Source: an uncultured Actinomycetes bacterium
GTDB lineage: Bacteria; Actinomycetota; Actinomycetes; Nanopelagicales; Nanopelagicaceae
Direction: 5' to 3'
Length of the DNA: 64,000 nucleotides
Assembly (NCBI GenBank): GCA_903834515.1
Contig: CAILJM010000036.1
Coordinates: forward strand, 1-64,000
Under the pieces are notes generated by a model. It worked only from the letters and a program-made list of their open reading frames with translations, was not told the origin of the DNA and ran no database searches. Shown in pieces: positions 26,739 through 36,546 of the stretch (position 1 is its first letter; every line of letters starts with the position of its first letter). The position numbers and the translations under genes were made by a program.

Positions 26739-28472
26739 TTAGTCTGCATCCTCAATTACGCACAATGTCGCCCCGCTGGTTACTGTCTGGCCGACGCTCA
26801 CGTTGAGTTTCTCAATGACTCCGTCGCGGTGTGCCACCAGTGGCTGCTCCATCTTCATAGCTTCAAGAACGACGATGAGATCGCCACTCTTCACTTGCTC
26901 GCCATTTGCCTTCAGGATCTTGACGACAGTTCCTTGCATAGGGGAGTTCAGGGTATTTCCAGAGTTTCCACCAAGGACATTCGACTTAATTTTATGGCGA
27001 CGGTGTTGCTCTTCCTCTGAGTGAACAACCACCTCAAAGCGCTTGCCATTAACTTCAGTCACAATCTTCTGCGAAATAACCTTTGTGGTCGCAACGCCCG
27101 CCTTATATGAGAAGGCAGGAATCTGATTATCAAATTCGTTCTCGATATAACTTGTATAAACCTTGAAATCTTCTACGTAATTAGGATCTTCAAGGATTGC
27201 TCGATGGAAAGGTAGAGCGGTTGCAAGTCCACCGATCTGGAATTCTTTGAGAGCACGCTTTGCGCGCGCGATTGCTTCTTCACGCGTTGCTGCAGTGACA
27301 ATTAACTTCGCGAGGAGTGAATCAAAGTGTGAACCGATTGTGTGGCCGTAATCGAATCCGGCATCGATACGAACTCCTGGGCCAGATGGAACTTCCCAGT
27401 TGGTGATGGTTCCGAGTGAAGGCAGGAAGCCATTTCCTGGGTCTTCACCATTGATACGAAATTCGATGGAGTGGCCGCGCACAACCGGATCAACCGGATT
27501 GATCGCTTCACCTGATGCGATGCGGAACTGTTCGCGTACTAGATCTAAACCGGTAACTTCTTCAGAGACGGGGTGCTCAACTTGAAGACGGGTATTTACT
27601 TCAAGGAATGAGATCGTGCCATCGATTCCTATAAGGAATTCGCATGTGCCCGCGCCAACATAGCCGGCCTTCTTCATGATTGCTTTACTTGATGAGTAGA
27701 GCTGCTCTTGCTGAGCTGGGGTTAAAAATGGGGCTGGTGCTTCTTCAACAAGTTTTTGGTGGCGACGTTGAAGCGAGCAGTCGCGTGTAGATACAACAAC
27801 GGCGTTACCGTGGCTATCAACGAGGACTTGAGTCTCGACATGTCGAGGCTTATCGAGATATCGCTCTACAAAGCACTCACCACGACCGAACCCGGTGATC
27901 GCTTCTCGAACCGCTGAAGCGAAGAGTTCTGGAATCTCCTCGATGGTGCGGGCAACTTTGAGACCTCTTCCGCCGCCGCCATGGGCAGCTTTAATGGCAA
28001 CGGGCAGGCCATGTTCCTTAGCAAAATCAACGATCTCTTGCGGATCATCGACTGGGTCAATAGTTCCGGCAACCAGTGGCGCGCCAACTTCTGCGGCAAT
28101 CTTGCGAGCAGAGACCTTGTCGCCCAATAAGCGAATTGCATCAGGCGATGGACCGATCCAGGTGAGGCCCGCATCGATCACCTTCTGCGCAAAATCAGCA
28201 TTTTCAGAGAGGAATCCATAACCAGGATGGACTGCATCTGCGCCAGCGCTCTTCGCGATAGAGATGATCTTATTTTGATCTAAATAGCTTTCGGCAGCAG
28301 AGAGGCCGTTGAGAGCATATGCCTCATCGGCGATCGCAACGTGGAGTGCGTTTCGATCCTCGTCCGAGTAGATAGCGATCGATGTAATCCCGTGATCGCG
28401 GCAAGCACGAGCAACGCGTACGGCAATTTCTCCGCGGTTAGCGATTAATACCGCAGTGATCTTCTTGCTCAT
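26739..28472 (-). CDS. accA3: Acyl-CoA carboxylase alpha subunit (biotin carboxylase + BCCP)
   Basis: 577 residues. Biotin carboxylase domain: [20 protein letters not shown] at the start, ATP-grasp region with [13 protein letters not shown], and [20 protein letters not shown]. The C-terminal biotinyl domain carries EAMKM (biotin on the Lys). It makes carboxybiotin for acetyl- or propionyl-CoA carboxylation. The real start is the ATG at 28472, whose bases overlap the maf stop (ATGA); a longer in-frame start at 28487 would run into maf. It ends an operon accD-accE-maf-accA3, and BirA, which attaches the biotin, is encoded divergently at the other end. Confidence 0.94.
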   Translation of the reverse strand: MSKKITAVLIANRGEIAVRVARACRDHGITSIAIYSDEDRNALHVAIADEAYALNGLSAAESYLDQNKIISIAKSAGADAVHPGYGFLSENADFAQKVIDAGLTWIGPSPDAIRLLGDKVSARKIAAEVGAPLVAGTIDPVDDPQEIVDFAKEHGLPVAIKAAHGGGGRGLKVARTIEEIPELFASAVREAITGFGRGECFVERYLDKPRHVETQVLVDSHGNAVVVSTRDCSLQRRHQKLVEEAPAPFLTPAQQEQLYSSSKAIMKKAGYVGAGTCEFLIGIDGTISFLEVNTRLQVEHPVSEEVTGLDLVREQFRIASGEAINPVDPVVRGHSIEFRINGEDPGNGFLPSLGTITNWEVPSGPGVRIDAGFDYGHTIGSHFDSLLAKLIVTAATREEAIARAKRALKEFQIGGLATALPFHRAILEDPNYVEDFKVYTSYIENEFDNQIPAFSYKAGVATTKVISQKIVTEVNGKRFEVVVHSEEEQHRRHKIKSNVLGGNSGNTLNSPMQGTVVKILKANGEQVKSGDLIVVLEAMKMEQPLVAHRDGVIEKLNVSVGQTVTSGATLCVIEDAD

Positions 28473-29074
28473 AGTAAGTCGCCCCATTCCAACCCAAGGT
28501 TGATCATAATTTTACGAAGAGTAGGTAGTGATAATCCGATAATTCCGCTGGGATCACCATCGATATGGGAGATGAACGGCGCCGAACGGCCATCGAGTGT
28601 GAATCCGCCAGCGACCTGCAGAGGTTCACCGGTATCCACGTACTGCTCTATCTCTCGATCGGTCATGTCGACGAATGTCACCTTTGATGTAGAGATATCA
28701 GAGACTTCAATCTCTTGTGCGGTATCGATCACGCTATGACCGGTATGGAGGTATCCACTCTTTCCACGCATCTTCTTCGCGCGCTCGATCGCTGCCTTGC
28801 GAGTAAGTGGCTTACCAAGATTTTCGCCCTCAAATTCAAATGTAGAGTCGCAACCAATAACGAGCGCATCTGCGCCGATATCGTGTGAATTTCGAACGGT
28901 ATGCGCTTTCATGATTGCAAGTGCGATCACCATCTCGGATGGGGCAAGAGCTAATAAATCTGGATCTTCTTCATTAACACCACTCACAAGTATTTCAGGT
29001 GTGATGCCAGCAGACTCTAGGAGGCGTTTACGCGACGGTGATGCTGAGGCAAGGATGATGCGGCGTCTGCTCAT
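28469..29074 (-). CDS. maf: Maf family nucleotide pyrophosphatase
   Basis: 201 residues. Maf proteins hydrolyse nucleoside triphosphates, often dTTP/UTP or modified ones, and help keep them out of nucleic acids. N-terminal motif: [19 protein letters not shown]. Core motif: [17 protein letters not shown], with the catalytic Asp in the CDS stretch. The ending [20 protein letters not shown] is also typical. The ATG at 29074 overlaps the accE stop (ATGA); an in-frame ATG at 29092 would extend into accE and is rejected. Maf lies in the acyl-CoA carboxylase operon of many actinobacteria. Confidence 0.92.
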   Translation of the reverse strand: MSRRRIILASASPSRKRLLESAGITPEILVSGVNEEDPDLLALAPSEMVIALAIMKAHTVRNSHDIGADALVIGCDSTFEFEGENLGKPLTRKAAIERAKKMRGKSGYLHTGHSVIDTAQEIEVSDISTSKVTFVDMTDREIEQYVDTGEPLQVAGGFTLDGRSAPFISHIDGDPSGIIGLSLPTLRKIMINLGLEWGDLL

Positions 29075-29256
29075 GAGGGAGTTGTGCCCCATTTGCGTGG
29101 CAGAGAATTCTTAATCTTCAGACGTGCCCACGATGTGCGGTATTTCTTCTCGGGGTTCTCTTGTTTTTGAATTTCTCGGATGGCACGAGAGATCGCAACA
29201 TACTCTTCGCGGGTTGGATCACCCGAAACGATCGTAAGGCGCTTGCCTTGCAACAT
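29071..29256 (-). CDS. accE: Acyl-CoA carboxylase epsilon subunit
   Basis: 61 residues. Short actinobacterial AccE-type protein: LTIVSGDPTREEYVAISRAI is the usual core, followed by a charged helix and a Trp-containing C-terminal stretch (SWARLKIKNSLPRKWG). In mycobacteria and streptomycetes it joins the alpha and beta subunits and stimulates the holoenzyme. The ATG overlaps the accD stop by one base (TAATG), and its stop overlaps maf by ATGA. Position and pattern make the call firm despite the small size. Confidence 0.9.
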   Translation of the reverse strand: MLQGKRLTIVSGDPTREEYVAISRAIREIQKQENPEKKYRTSWARLKIKNSLPRKWGTTPS

Positions 29257-30698
29257 TAGAGCGGGATATTTCCGTGTTTGCGAGTCGGTAGATCTACTCG
29301 CTTATTACGAAGCGCACGGAGCGCGAGAGTGATCTGGCGTCGAGTCTGATGTGGCTCGATGACGGCATCAATCAGACCCTTATCTGCAGCGATATAAGGA
29401 TTAAGTAGGTCATCTTCGTACTTCTTGATAAGTCCCGCCGCAGCTGATGGATCAGCAGCGATCTCGCGACGATGCAGGACATTGACTGCGCCTTGAGCAC
29501 CCATCACGGCAATCTGAGCCGACGGCCATGCAAGGTTTACATCTGCACCGAGTTGTTTAGAACCCATAACGATGTAAGCGCCACCATAAGCCTTACGAGT
29601 AATGACAGTAATAAGAGGTACAGAAGCTTCGCCATAGGCGTAAATCAACTTCGCACCACGTCGGATAATTCCATCCCACTCTTGTTCGGTGCCGGGCAGG
29701 AATCCAGGAACATCGACGAGGGTGATTACGGGAATTCCGAAGGCATCACAGAGACGAACAAAGCGAGCCGCCTTCTCTGAAGCATCAATGTCGAGTGTGC
29801 CCGCAAATTGAGATGGTTGGTTTGCAATGATTCCAACTGAGCGTCCTTCGATACGACCGAATCCAACCAAGATATTTGGGGCAAAGAGTGCGTGGACTTC
29901 AAGGAAATCAGCTTCATCAAGAAGGGCTTCAACCAAGATCCGCATGTCATATGGCTTATTCGCATTATCAGGCACGAGCGAATCAAGCGCACGATCTGAT
30001 GGTGAGAAATCCATCGACTCAGTCGCCTGGAAGACAGGCGCATCATCCAAGTTATTGGATGGTAAGAATGAGAGGAGTGCCTTTACATAATCGAGAGCGT
30101 CATCTTCGTTCTCTGCGAGATAATGCGAGTTACCAGTCTTGGAGCTATGGGTAAGTCCACCGCCAAGATCTTCCATCGCTACTTCTTCACCGGTTACCGC
30201 CTTGATGACATCTGGCCCGGTAATGAACATATTCGAAGTCTTGTTAACCATGATGACAAAATCTGTGAGGGCGGGAGAGTAAACAGCTCCACCAGCAGAT
30301 GGCCCCATGATTACCGAGATCTGCGGAATGACTCCTGATGATCGAACATTGCGCTTAAAGATCTCGCCATATTGGCTAAGGGCTACAACGCCTTCTTGGA
30401 TGCGCGCACCGCCAGAGTCATTAAGACCGACCAACGGAACACCGCTCTTAAGTGCGAAGTCCATGACCTTCACGATCTTCTTGCCAGTCATCTCTCCGAG
30501 GCTGCCGCCTTTGACGAGGAAATCTTGCGAATAGAGCGCGATAGTTCGGCCATCAACGGTTGCGTAACCGGTGATTACTCCATCTTCGATCTGCTGATCA
30601 AACTCAACAAATGAGCCGTCATCTACTAGTTGATCGATACGTTCGCGTGCAGTCTTCTTTCCTTCTGCATGGCGTTTTGCAATTCTCTCGTCAGTCAC
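29256..30698 (-). CDS. accD: Acyl-CoA (propionyl/acetyl) carboxylase beta subunit
   Basis: 480 residues of the carboxyltransferase family. Transfers CO2 from carboxybiotin to acetyl- or propionyl-CoA. N-terminal crotonase-like half: [21 protein letters not shown]. Second half: [20 protein letters not shown] and [19 protein letters not shown], with the two oxyanion-hole regions. The N-terminus is somewhat shorter than in larger homologues but begins with a normal helix. Starts with GTG; TACCCT (30705-30710 on this strand) lies 6 nt before it and overlaps the -10 of the divergent birA gene. Leads the accD-accE-maf-accA3 operon. Confidence 0.94.
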   Translation of the reverse strand: MTDERIAKRHAEGKKTARERIDQLVDDGSFVEFDQQIEDGVITGYATVDGRTIALYSQDFLVKGGSLGEMTGKKIVKVMDFALKSGVPLVGLNDSGGARIQEGVVALSQYGEIFKRNVRSSGVIPQISVIMGPSAGGAVYSPALTDFVIMVNKTSNMFITGPDVIKAVTGEEVAMEDLGGGLTHSSKTGNSHYLAENEDDALDYVKALLSFLPSNNLDDAPVFQATESMDFSPSDRALDSLVPDNANKPYDMRILVEALLDEADFLEVHALFAPNILVGFGRIEGRSVGIIANQPSQFAGTLDIDASEKAARFVRLCDAFGIPVITLVDVPGFLPGTEQEWDGIIRRGAKLIYAYGEASVPLITVITRKAYGGAYIVMGSKQLGADVNLAWPSAQIAVMGAQGAVNVLHRREIAADPSAAAGLIKKYEDDLLNPYIAADKGLIDAVIEPHQTRRQITLALRALRNKRVDLPTRKHGNIPL

Positions 30699-30715
30699 GG
30701 TTATAGGGTACTACG
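30699..30715. promoter_or_regulatory. 17-bp divergent promoter accD/birA with overlapping -10 elements
   Basis: Only 17 bases separate the two GTG starts. The plus strand has TAGGGT (30704-30709), 6 nt before birA; the minus strand has TACCCT (30710-30705), 6 nt before accD. The two hexamers share five bases, in the 7-base block TAGGGTA. Two polymerases could not hold both at once, so the genes for the carboxylase and for its biotin ligase may be transcribed in mutual competition. Both transcripts would be leaderless. Confidence 0.65.
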
Positions 30716-31444
30716 GTGGGCCTTGATCAAACGAGTATCAATAACGCGTTAGCGGGGGGCTACTGGTCGGTAAAAGTAGTCGACACTATTGATTCAACCC
30801 AAAGCGCACTGAAATCATCGCACCCTACCCATGGCGACGTCATAGTCGCTGAATATCAAAGCACAGGCAGGGGTCGACTTGATCGAACTTTTGAAGCCGC
30901 AAAAGGAAGTGCACTTTTATTCTCTTCATTTATTTCACCACGTCGCGAGAAGAGTGAGTGGGGATTTATTCCGTTACTCGTTGGCCTCTCTGTCGCGGAA
31001 GTATTAGGAATCGAATTCTTTACAAAGTGGCCTAACGATATTTTGAGTGATCTCGGAAAAGTCGGCGGGATTTTATGTGAGATACATGAGGATGGAATCG
31101 TTATCGGCATTGGAATCAATGTTGACATGAGTGAAGATCAACTTCCGGTACCAACAGCTTCTTCTATTCTCCTCACGACAGGGCATGCACCAGAACGAAA
31201 CATTCTTCTCCCTGCGATCTTGAAAGAGATCGCTTACAACCTCGAGGAATGGGAATCAGGTGAAGATCTCACCGATGATTACCTCGATTCGAGCGCAACG
31301 ATGGGCAAGCAGGTCGAAGTTACCTTGCCTGACGGATCGACAATCGCATCCCGAGCCTCGGGAATTTCACGTAATGGTGAGCTTCTCTTGGATAATGGAT
31401 CGATCATCAGCGTCGGCGATATCGTCCATCTTTCGTTAAACTAG
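30716..31444 (+). CDS. birA: Biotin-[acetyl-CoA-carboxylase] ligase
   Basis: 242 residues, class I BirA: catalytic and C-terminal SH3-like domains only, with no N-terminal HTH repressor domain. Activates biotin as biotinyl-AMP and attaches it to the EAMKM lysine of AccA3. Motifs: STGRGRLDRTFEAAKGSALL (biotinyl-AMP loop), TKWPNDI, and GGILCEI. The gene is divergent from accD, as in M. tuberculosis. TAGGGT lies 6 nt before the GTG start; no Shine-Dalgarno. It ends 4 bases before purK. Confidence 0.93.
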   Translation: MGLDQTSINNALAGGYWSVKVVDTIDSTQSALKSSHPTHGDVIVAEYQSTGRGRLDRTFEAAKGSALLFSSFISPRREKSEWGFIPLLVGLSVAEVLGIEFFTKWPNDILSDLGKVGGILCEIHEDGIVIGIGINVDMSEDQLPVPTASSILLTTGHAPERNILLPAILKEIAYNLEEWESGEDLTDDYLDSSATMGKQVEVTLPDGSTIASRASGISRNGELLLDNGSIISVGDIVHLSLN

Positions 31445-31448
31445 TGGC

Positions 31449-32558
31449 GTGACCTTTCCTACGGTAGGCGTAATCGGTGCAGGACAACTTGCCCGGATGA
31501 TGGTCGCACCTGCTACTGAATTAGGAATCAATCTCTCACTCTTTGCAGCACATAGTGAGGACTCTGCCGCGCAGGTCTGCGATCACACCGTAGGTGATTA
31601 CCAAGATTCTCAAGCAGTTCTAGCCTTTGCAAAAAATTGCGACGTCGTGACATTTGAACATGAGCAAGTTCCGCAATCTGTTATACGAACACTTGAAGCT
31701 AATGGCATCCGCGTCTATCCGCGCGCTGACTCTTTTATTTTTTCGCAAGATAAACTCGCCATGCGCGAGAAGATGGATGAACTCGAACTTCCCAATCCGC
31801 GCTATCAAAAATATCTTGGCGGTAAGGCGATGCTCGAATTTCCGCTCATCGCAAAGGCGCCAACTGGTGGATATGATGGCCGAGGCGTATGGGTAGTGAA
31901 TTCGCAAGAAGAGTTAGAGGCTTTACCAACTCCGTTACTGCTTGAAGAGAAGTTAGATTTCACTCGCGAAGTAGCGATCATGGTTGCGCGATCACCTCAC
32001 GGACAAGCAGCTACTTGGTCCCCAACATGGACTGTGCAGCGCGATGGAATTTGCACGACGACCGTGACACCTGTACCCGAGTTAAGCGATGAACTAGCGA
32101 TCGCTGCGAGCAGTATCGCACTCACTATTGCCCAAGGCATTAATTTGGTTGGTGTTATGGCGGTAGAGCTCTTCCAGGTTGGCGATAGATTCATTATTAA
32201 TGAATTAGCGCTTCGGCCACATAACTCTGGTCACTGGACGATTGAAGGTTCAAAGACCTCGCAATTTGAGCAACATCTTCGCGCTGTTTTAGATCTACCG
32301 CTCGGTGATACCTCTCGCACCAGCGATTGGGCCGTTATGGGCAACATCCTCGGGGGCGAAAAGAGCGATATGTATCGCCCATATCTTCACCTCATGGCTC
32401 GTACCCCTGCGCTCAAATTCCATCATTATCGAAAGAAAGTGAAACCAGGTCGCAAGATCGGTCATGTAACACTTCTAGGTGATGGCGATAATCTCGTAGA
32501 ATTAATCCACGAAGTTGACCACGCACTTGATTATCTGAGCGGAGCGATTGATGAGTAA
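31449..32558 (+). CDS. purK: N5-carboxyaminoimidazole ribonucleotide synthase
   Basis: 369 residues, ATP-grasp family. Makes N5-CAIR from AIR, bicarbonate and ATP in purine synthesis. Motifs: [20 protein letters not shown] at the N-terminus, [14 protein letters not shown] (ATP-binding loop), and [18 protein letters not shown] near the end. The GTG start lies 4 bases after the birA stop. TAAACT (31437-31442) lies 6 nt before the GTG and overlaps the birA stop, so an extra leaderless start inside the operon is possible. PurE follows with an overlap. Confidence 0.95.
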   Translation: MTFPTVGVIGAGQLARMMVAPATELGINLSLFAAHSEDSAAQVCDHTVGDYQDSQAVLAFAKNCDVVTFEHEQVPQSVIRTLEANGIRVYPRADSFIFSQDKLAMREKMDELELPNPRYQKYLGGKAMLEFPLIAKAPTGGYDGRGVWVVNSQEELEALPTPLLLEEKLDFTREVAIMVARSPHGQAATWSPTWTVQRDGICTTTVTPVPELSDELAIAASSIALTIAQGINLVGVMAVELFQVGDRFIINELALRPHNSGHWTIEGSKTSQFEQHLRAVLDLPLGDTSRTSDWAVMGNILGGEKSDMYRPYLHLMARTPALKFHHYRKKVKPGRKIGHVTLLGDGDNLVELIHEVDHALDYLSGAIDE

Positions 32559-33060
32559 GCCAGTAGCGATTGTGATGGGTTCTGATTCGGATTGGCCGAT
32601 CATGCAAGAGGCGGCGGCAATTTTGGATGAGTGCGGAATCGAATACGAGGCGAATGTAATCAGTGCACATCGCACTCCGGATGAGATGCTGACCTTTGCA
32701 CACGGAGCAGTGAGTGCCGGTTTCAAAGTAATTATCGCTGGTGCCGGTGGCGCAGCCCATCTACCGGGAATGATCGCTGCTGCAACAACTTTGCCGGTCA
32801 TTGGCGTCCCAGTCCCACTTAAATATCTTGATGGTATGGATTCATTGCTCTCGATCGTTCAGATGCCAGCGGGAATTCCGGTGGCGACTGTAGGAGTAGG
32901 TAATGCAAAGAATGCTGGATTACTTGCAGCACGAATTCTCGGTACATCAGATGCAGCCATCTCGGTAAAGGTCGCCGGCTTAATGGAGAAGGCTCGCGTC
33001 GAGTCGCTACAAAAGGGTCAGAGCCTTAACGCAAAGCGCAATCAAAAGACTGGCTTTTAA
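32551..33060 (+). CDS. purE: N5-carboxyaminoimidazole ribonucleotide mutase
   Basis: 169 residues. Converts N5-CAIR to CAIR. Motifs: [30 protein letters not shown] and [14 protein letters not shown], all standard for class I PurE. The ATG at 32551 sits inside the end of purK (8-base overlap); a TTG one codon earlier is possible but less likely. An AT-rich 19-base inverted repeat (33057-33075) covers its stop codon and that of the convergent ugd gene. Confidence 0.95.
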   Translation: MSKPVAIVMGSDSDWPIMQEAAAILDECGIEYEANVISAHRTPDEMLTFAHGAVSAGFKVIIAGAGGAAHLPGMIAAATTLPVIGVPVPLKYLDGMDSLLSIVQMPAGIPVATVGVGNAKNAGLLAARILGTSDAAISVKVAGLMEKARVESLQKGQSLNAKRNQKTGF

Positions 33061-33075
33061 TTAACTGTTAATTAA
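33057..33075. terminator. AT-rich perfect inverted repeat across purE and ugd stop codons
   Basis: TTAATTAAC, T, GTTAATTAA: 9-bp arms around one base, with both convergent stop codons inside it (purE TAA at 33058-33060, ugd TAA read on the other strand). It is AT-only except for one pair, so the RNA hairpin would be weak. It may serve as a bidirectional end signal or simply reflect paired stop codons in AT-rich DNA. Confidence 0.35.
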
Positions 33076-34388
33076 TTAGTATCTGCGCGGCCTAGGGCCC
33101 GTACGTGCCAACCCGCTGCTTGCCATTTACTTCGATCCAACATGTTACGACCATCAATCAAGATCGGACGCTTCACTAAGCCCTTAATTACCGATGGATC
33201 GAGTTCTCGATAGATCTTCCACTCGGTGAGGTGCAGAACGATCTCGGCTTCTCGCAGACATTCGTCGATATCTTCAGTAAAAGTAAGTGCAGGGAAGCGT
33301 TGCTTCGCTGGGTGCGTTGCCTTTGGATCATGTACGACAACATCTGCACCTGCTGCATGAATTTGCACTGCAATATCAAGTGCTGGGGAGTCGCGGACAT
33401 CATCGCTATCTGGCTTAAATGCTGCGCCAAGAATTGCAACCTTCTTACCCATCAAATCTTCGGATAGATCTCTTCGTACTAAATCAATGACGCGCGCACG
33501 TGCACGTAGATTGATGGAGTCGATTTCGCGCAAGAATTCGAGCGCTTGGCGTGCACCGAGCTCTTCTGCTCGCGCCATAAAGGCGCGAATATCCTTCGGC
33601 AAACAACCGCCACCAAAACCAATACCGGCTTGTAGGAAGCGGCTTCCGATGCGGGGGTCGTAACCAATCGCCTTTGCCAGGACAGTGACATCTCCACCAG
33701 CAGCTTCACAAATTTCTGCCATCGCATTGATGAAGGAGATCTTTGTGGCAAGGAATGAATTAGCGGCAACTTTGACGAGCTCGGATGTTGGCAAATCTGC
33801 GCGAACCCATGGTGTCTGCTCGGCAAGATTCTTGGCATATACCTCTTTGAGAATATTTTCAGCGCGATCATTTGTCACACCAACAACCAAACGATTTGGA
33901 TGCAGTGTGTCATCGACTGCAAATCCTTCACGTAAGAACTCTGGGTTCCAGGCGAGGTCAACATCTGGATTTATTTCTAATAAGCGGGCGCGCAAGCGAG
34001 CGGCAGTGCCAACCGGGACTGTTGATTTTCCAACAACAAGTGAACCAGCTTTGATGAGAGGGGCTATCGCTTCGAGCGCACCATTTACATAGGTCATATC
34101 CGCTGCTAGGCCATCTTTGACTTGTGGCGTCCCTACACAGATGAAGTGGACATCGGCATCCCGAAGATCGTCAAAAGAGGTACTAAATGTGAGTCGACCG
34201 CTGGCAATTTCAGCTGAGAGAAGTTCTTCAAGATCTGGCTCAAAGAATGGAACTTTTCCGTTCTGCAGGGCGGCAATCTTTGCGGCATCGGTATCAATCC
34301 CGACCACCTCAAAACCGAGGCTGGAGATGCAGGCAGCATGAGTTGCACCGAGGTATCCGGTACCAATCACAGAGATTTTCAGTGCCAT
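33072..34388 (-). CDS. ugd: UDP-glucose 6-dehydrogenase
   Basis: 438 residues. Oxidises UDP-glucose to UDP-glucuronate with two NAD+, for surface polysaccharide. NAD motif: KISVIGTGYLGATHAACISS. Catalytic Cys loop: GFGGGCLPKDIRAFM (about residue 262). C-terminal ILGAAFKPDSDDVRDSPALD is the UDP-binding domain signature. Start: ATG at 34388, which gives the family N-terminus directly; upstream in-frame codons would add 13 residues with no match. TACTAT (34396-34401 on this strand) lies 7 nt before it. The gene is divergent from a glycosyltransferase gene, 41 bases away, so the two may share a surface-sugar task. Confidence 0.93.
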   Translation of the reverse strand: MALKISVIGTGYLGATHAACISSLGFEVVGIDTDAAKIAALQNGKVPFFEPDLEELLSAEIASGRLTFSTSFDDLRDADVHFICVGTPQVKDGLAADMTYVNGALEAIAPLIKAGSLVVGKSTVPVGTAARLRARLLEINPDVDLAWNPEFLREGFAVDDTLHPNRLVVGVTNDRAENILKEVYAKNLAEQTPWVRADLPTSELVKVAANSFLATKISFINAMAEICEAAGGDVTVLAKAIGYDPRIGSRFLQAGIGFGGGCLPKDIRAFMARAEELGARQALEFLREIDSINLRARARVIDLVRRDLSEDLMGKKVAILGAAFKPDSDDVRDSPALDIAVQIHAAGADVVVHDPKATHPAKQRFPALTFTEDIDECLREAEIVLHLTEWKIYRELDPSVIKGLVKRPILIDGRNMLDRSKWQAAGWHVRALGRADTN

Positions 34389-34429
34389 TGCAGAGATAGT
34401 AGTGCCCAAAAAGGGTACGGTGGGCATCT

Positions 34430-35389
34430 ATGCAGCCTGGTGTCAGCGTCGTTCTGCCGATCCTCAATGAGGAGCGGTTCCTCGCCGATGCAATTTCAGC
34501 CATCCTGGCGCAGGAGTATCCAGGCGAGCTGGAAGTCATCCTGGCCCTTGGTCCCTCGAAAGATCGCACTGATGAGATCGCGGGGAAGCTCCATGAAATG
34601 GATCCACGAGTCGTTCTCGTCTCAAACCCCACCGGCAAAACTGCAGCAGGACTTAATGCTGCCATCGCTGCTGCAAAGTTCGAGATCATCTGCCGCATCG
34701 ACGGTCATGCCGAGATCTCAAAGAGTTATATCCGCGATGCTGTAGAAATTATGCAAGGCAGTGATGCCGTCAATGTCGGTGGAATCATGGCAGCAGTAGG
34801 CAAAAACTCCTTTGAAAATGCCGTCGCGCGAGCAATGCGATCACCTATTGGTGTTGGCGGTGCGCGCTTTCACGTAGGCGGTAGCGCAGGTCCGGCAGAT
34901 ACCGTTTATCTTGGCGTCTTTAAAAAATCCGCACTTCACGCCGCGGGTGGGTATGACGAACGATTTATTCGAGCCCAAGATTGGGAGTTGAACTTTCGTT
35001 TGCGTGAGGCGGGAGGTGTGATCTGGTTTGATCCACGCCTTGCAGTTATTTACCGGCCGCGACCAAATCTTCGCGCTCTTGCAAAACAATACTTTGAATA
35101 TGGCCGCTGGCGTCGCGCCGTATCTCGTCATCACAAAGGCACGGTGAATTATCGCTACCTTGCCCCACCTCTCGCCACACTAGCTATCGCACTCTCAATA
35201 ATTACTGGGCTGCTCGTTCACCCGCTCCTGCTTTTCCCAGCTCTTAGTTATGCATCAGCGATCTTGTTTGCATCACTTCTCATCGGTAAAAGTTGGAGTG
35301 AACGCGTGATCCTCCCAGCAGTACTTACGACGATGCATATTTCTTGGGGAATTGGTTTCATTACTTCACCGGCCAATTTAGTGAAGTAA
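34430..35389 (+). CDS. Glycosyltransferase family 2 with C-terminal membrane helices
   Basis: 319 residues. GT-A catalytic domain in the first 220 residues: VSVVLPILNEERFLADAISAI, acceptor/metal motif ICRIDGHAE and the late FIRAQDWELNFRLREAGG (QxxRW-like region). About three hydrophobic segments follow (residues 245-310), which anchor it to the membrane, as in ExoA-like enzymes for exopolysaccharide. TACGGT (34416-34421) stands 8 nt before the ATG. Divergent from ugd and followed by a secreted SpoIID-domain protein. Donor and acceptor unknown. Confidence 0.87.
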   Translation: MQPGVSVVLPILNEERFLADAISAILAQEYPGELEVILALGPSKDRTDEIAGKLHEMDPRVVLVSNPTGKTAAGLNAAIAAAKFEIICRIDGHAEISKSYIRDAVEIMQGSDAVNVGGIMAAVGKNSFENAVARAMRSPIGVGGARFHVGGSAGPADTVYLGVFKKSALHAAGGYDERFIRAQDWELNFRLREAGGVIWFDPRLAVIYRPRPNLRALAKQYFEYGRWRRAVSRHHKGTVNYRYLAPPLATLAIALSIITGLLVHPLLLFPALSYASAILFASLLIGKSWSERVILPAVLTTMHISWGIGFITSPANLVK

Positions 35390-35400
35390 CAAAGCATTCC

Positions 35401-36546
35401 ATGAAAAAATTACTTGCGCTCTTGGTGCTCATCTTCTCTCCCACAACTGCCTTTGCCGACGCAGTCCCCGGACATTTCATCATTACTGGATCTGGTTTTG
35501 GACATGGCGTCGGGTTAAGTCAGATTGGTGCAGAGGGGTTCGCACTAGAAGGAAAATCGGCGAGCGATATTTTGACGTATTACTTCCCAGGTACGCAGGT
35601 CACTACAGCACCCGTCACTCAAGATATTCGCATCAACATCGCGCATCAATCAACCTACCAAGCAATCACTGGTACAAACCTTGCGCTCTACAGAGGAGAT
35701 CTCACAACGGCGCCGATAGCAATTCCACAAGGAGCTGTACTCAAGTTCGCATCCGTAGGGAAGATAATTTCTCCCACGATCTCTATGAAGGGCTCACCGA
35801 CGCAAGTGCTCTCACCAGCAACATACTTCTCCGTCACATGGAGTGGAAGCGTCAAGGTTGCTGGAATCTCTTTGAAATATGGATTCATCGGATTGCGCGC
35901 GAATGCCGGCAAGATGGAAGTCACCGCGACGATGAAGTTGGATACTGAATATATCTATGGCGTCAGTGAGATGAGTTCTGCTTGGCCAACGGCAGCTATC
36001 CAGGCTCAAGCAATTGCTTCTCGAACCTACGGGCTCTCGCGTATCAATCTCATTCGCAAAGAGTGCGATTGCAATGTCTACAACACAATCTATGATCAAA
36101 ATTATGTAGGGGCTTCAAAAGAATCCGAGCCCGCTAATGGCTTGCGCTGGAGAGCAGCGGTCGATGCAACCGCCGGCATGAGCATTACATATAACGGCAA
36201 TCCCATCAATGTTTACTTCTTCTCATCAAGTGGTGGGACAACACAACGAAGTGAAGATGTCTGGGGCACTTCATTTCCATATCTCACCAATGTGCCCGAC
36301 CCGTACTCGCTCGATCTTGTGCTCAACCCAACGTATTCGCATTGGCAGCGCGTCCTTAATCAAAGTGATCTAACAAAGGCATTTGGATTACCTGATGTGG
36401 CGACGCTAGTGGCTGATTCAAGAACTGTGACAAATAGCGTTATTTCAGTAACTGCAACATCAAGTGCTGGCGTGAAATCAACTTTGCCGGTTGGAACCTT
36501 TAAAACAAAATTGAAGATCCCAGCGTCGTGGTTCCAAATTAATTAG
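35401..36546 (+). CDS. Secreted SpoIID/LytB-domain protein
   Basis: 381 residues. Start: ATG at 35401, giving a clean signal peptide MKKLLALLVLIFSPTTAFA; an in-frame start at 35344 would place 19 extra residues before it, inside the upstream glycosyltransferase gene. SpoIID core: YIYGVSEMSSAWPTAAIQAQ and AIASRTYGLSRI (about residues 195-220), and SSSGGTTQRSEDVWG later. SpoIID cleaves glycan strands lacking stem peptides during spore formation; actinobacterial relatives in non-spore formers are probably cell-wall lytic or amidase-modifier proteins. Its last 8 bases overlap dapD. Confidence 0.85.
   Translation: MKKLLALLVLIFSPTTAFADAVPGHFIITGSGFGHGVGLSQIGAEGFALEGKSASDILTYYFPGTQVTTAPVTQDIRINIAHQSTYQAITGTNLALYRGDLTTAPIAIPQGAVLKFASVGKIISPTISMKGSPTQVLSPATYFSVTWSGSVKVAGISLKYGFIGLRANAGKMEVTATMKLDTEYIYGVSEMSSAWPTAAIQAQAIASRTYGLSRINLIRKECDCNVYNTIYDQNYVGASKESEPANGLRWRAAVDATAGMSITYNGNPINVYFFSSSGGTTQRSEDVWGTSFPYLTNVPDPYSLDLVLNPTYSHWQRVLNQSDLTKAFGLPDVATLVADSRTVTNSVISVTATSSAGVKSTLPVGTFKTKLKIPASWFQIN

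Noticed and set aside
28470-29092. Longer starts for accA3 (28487) and maf (29092)
   Set aside because: Both run into the preceding gene, while ATGA overlaps give exact family-like N-termini at 28472 and 29074.
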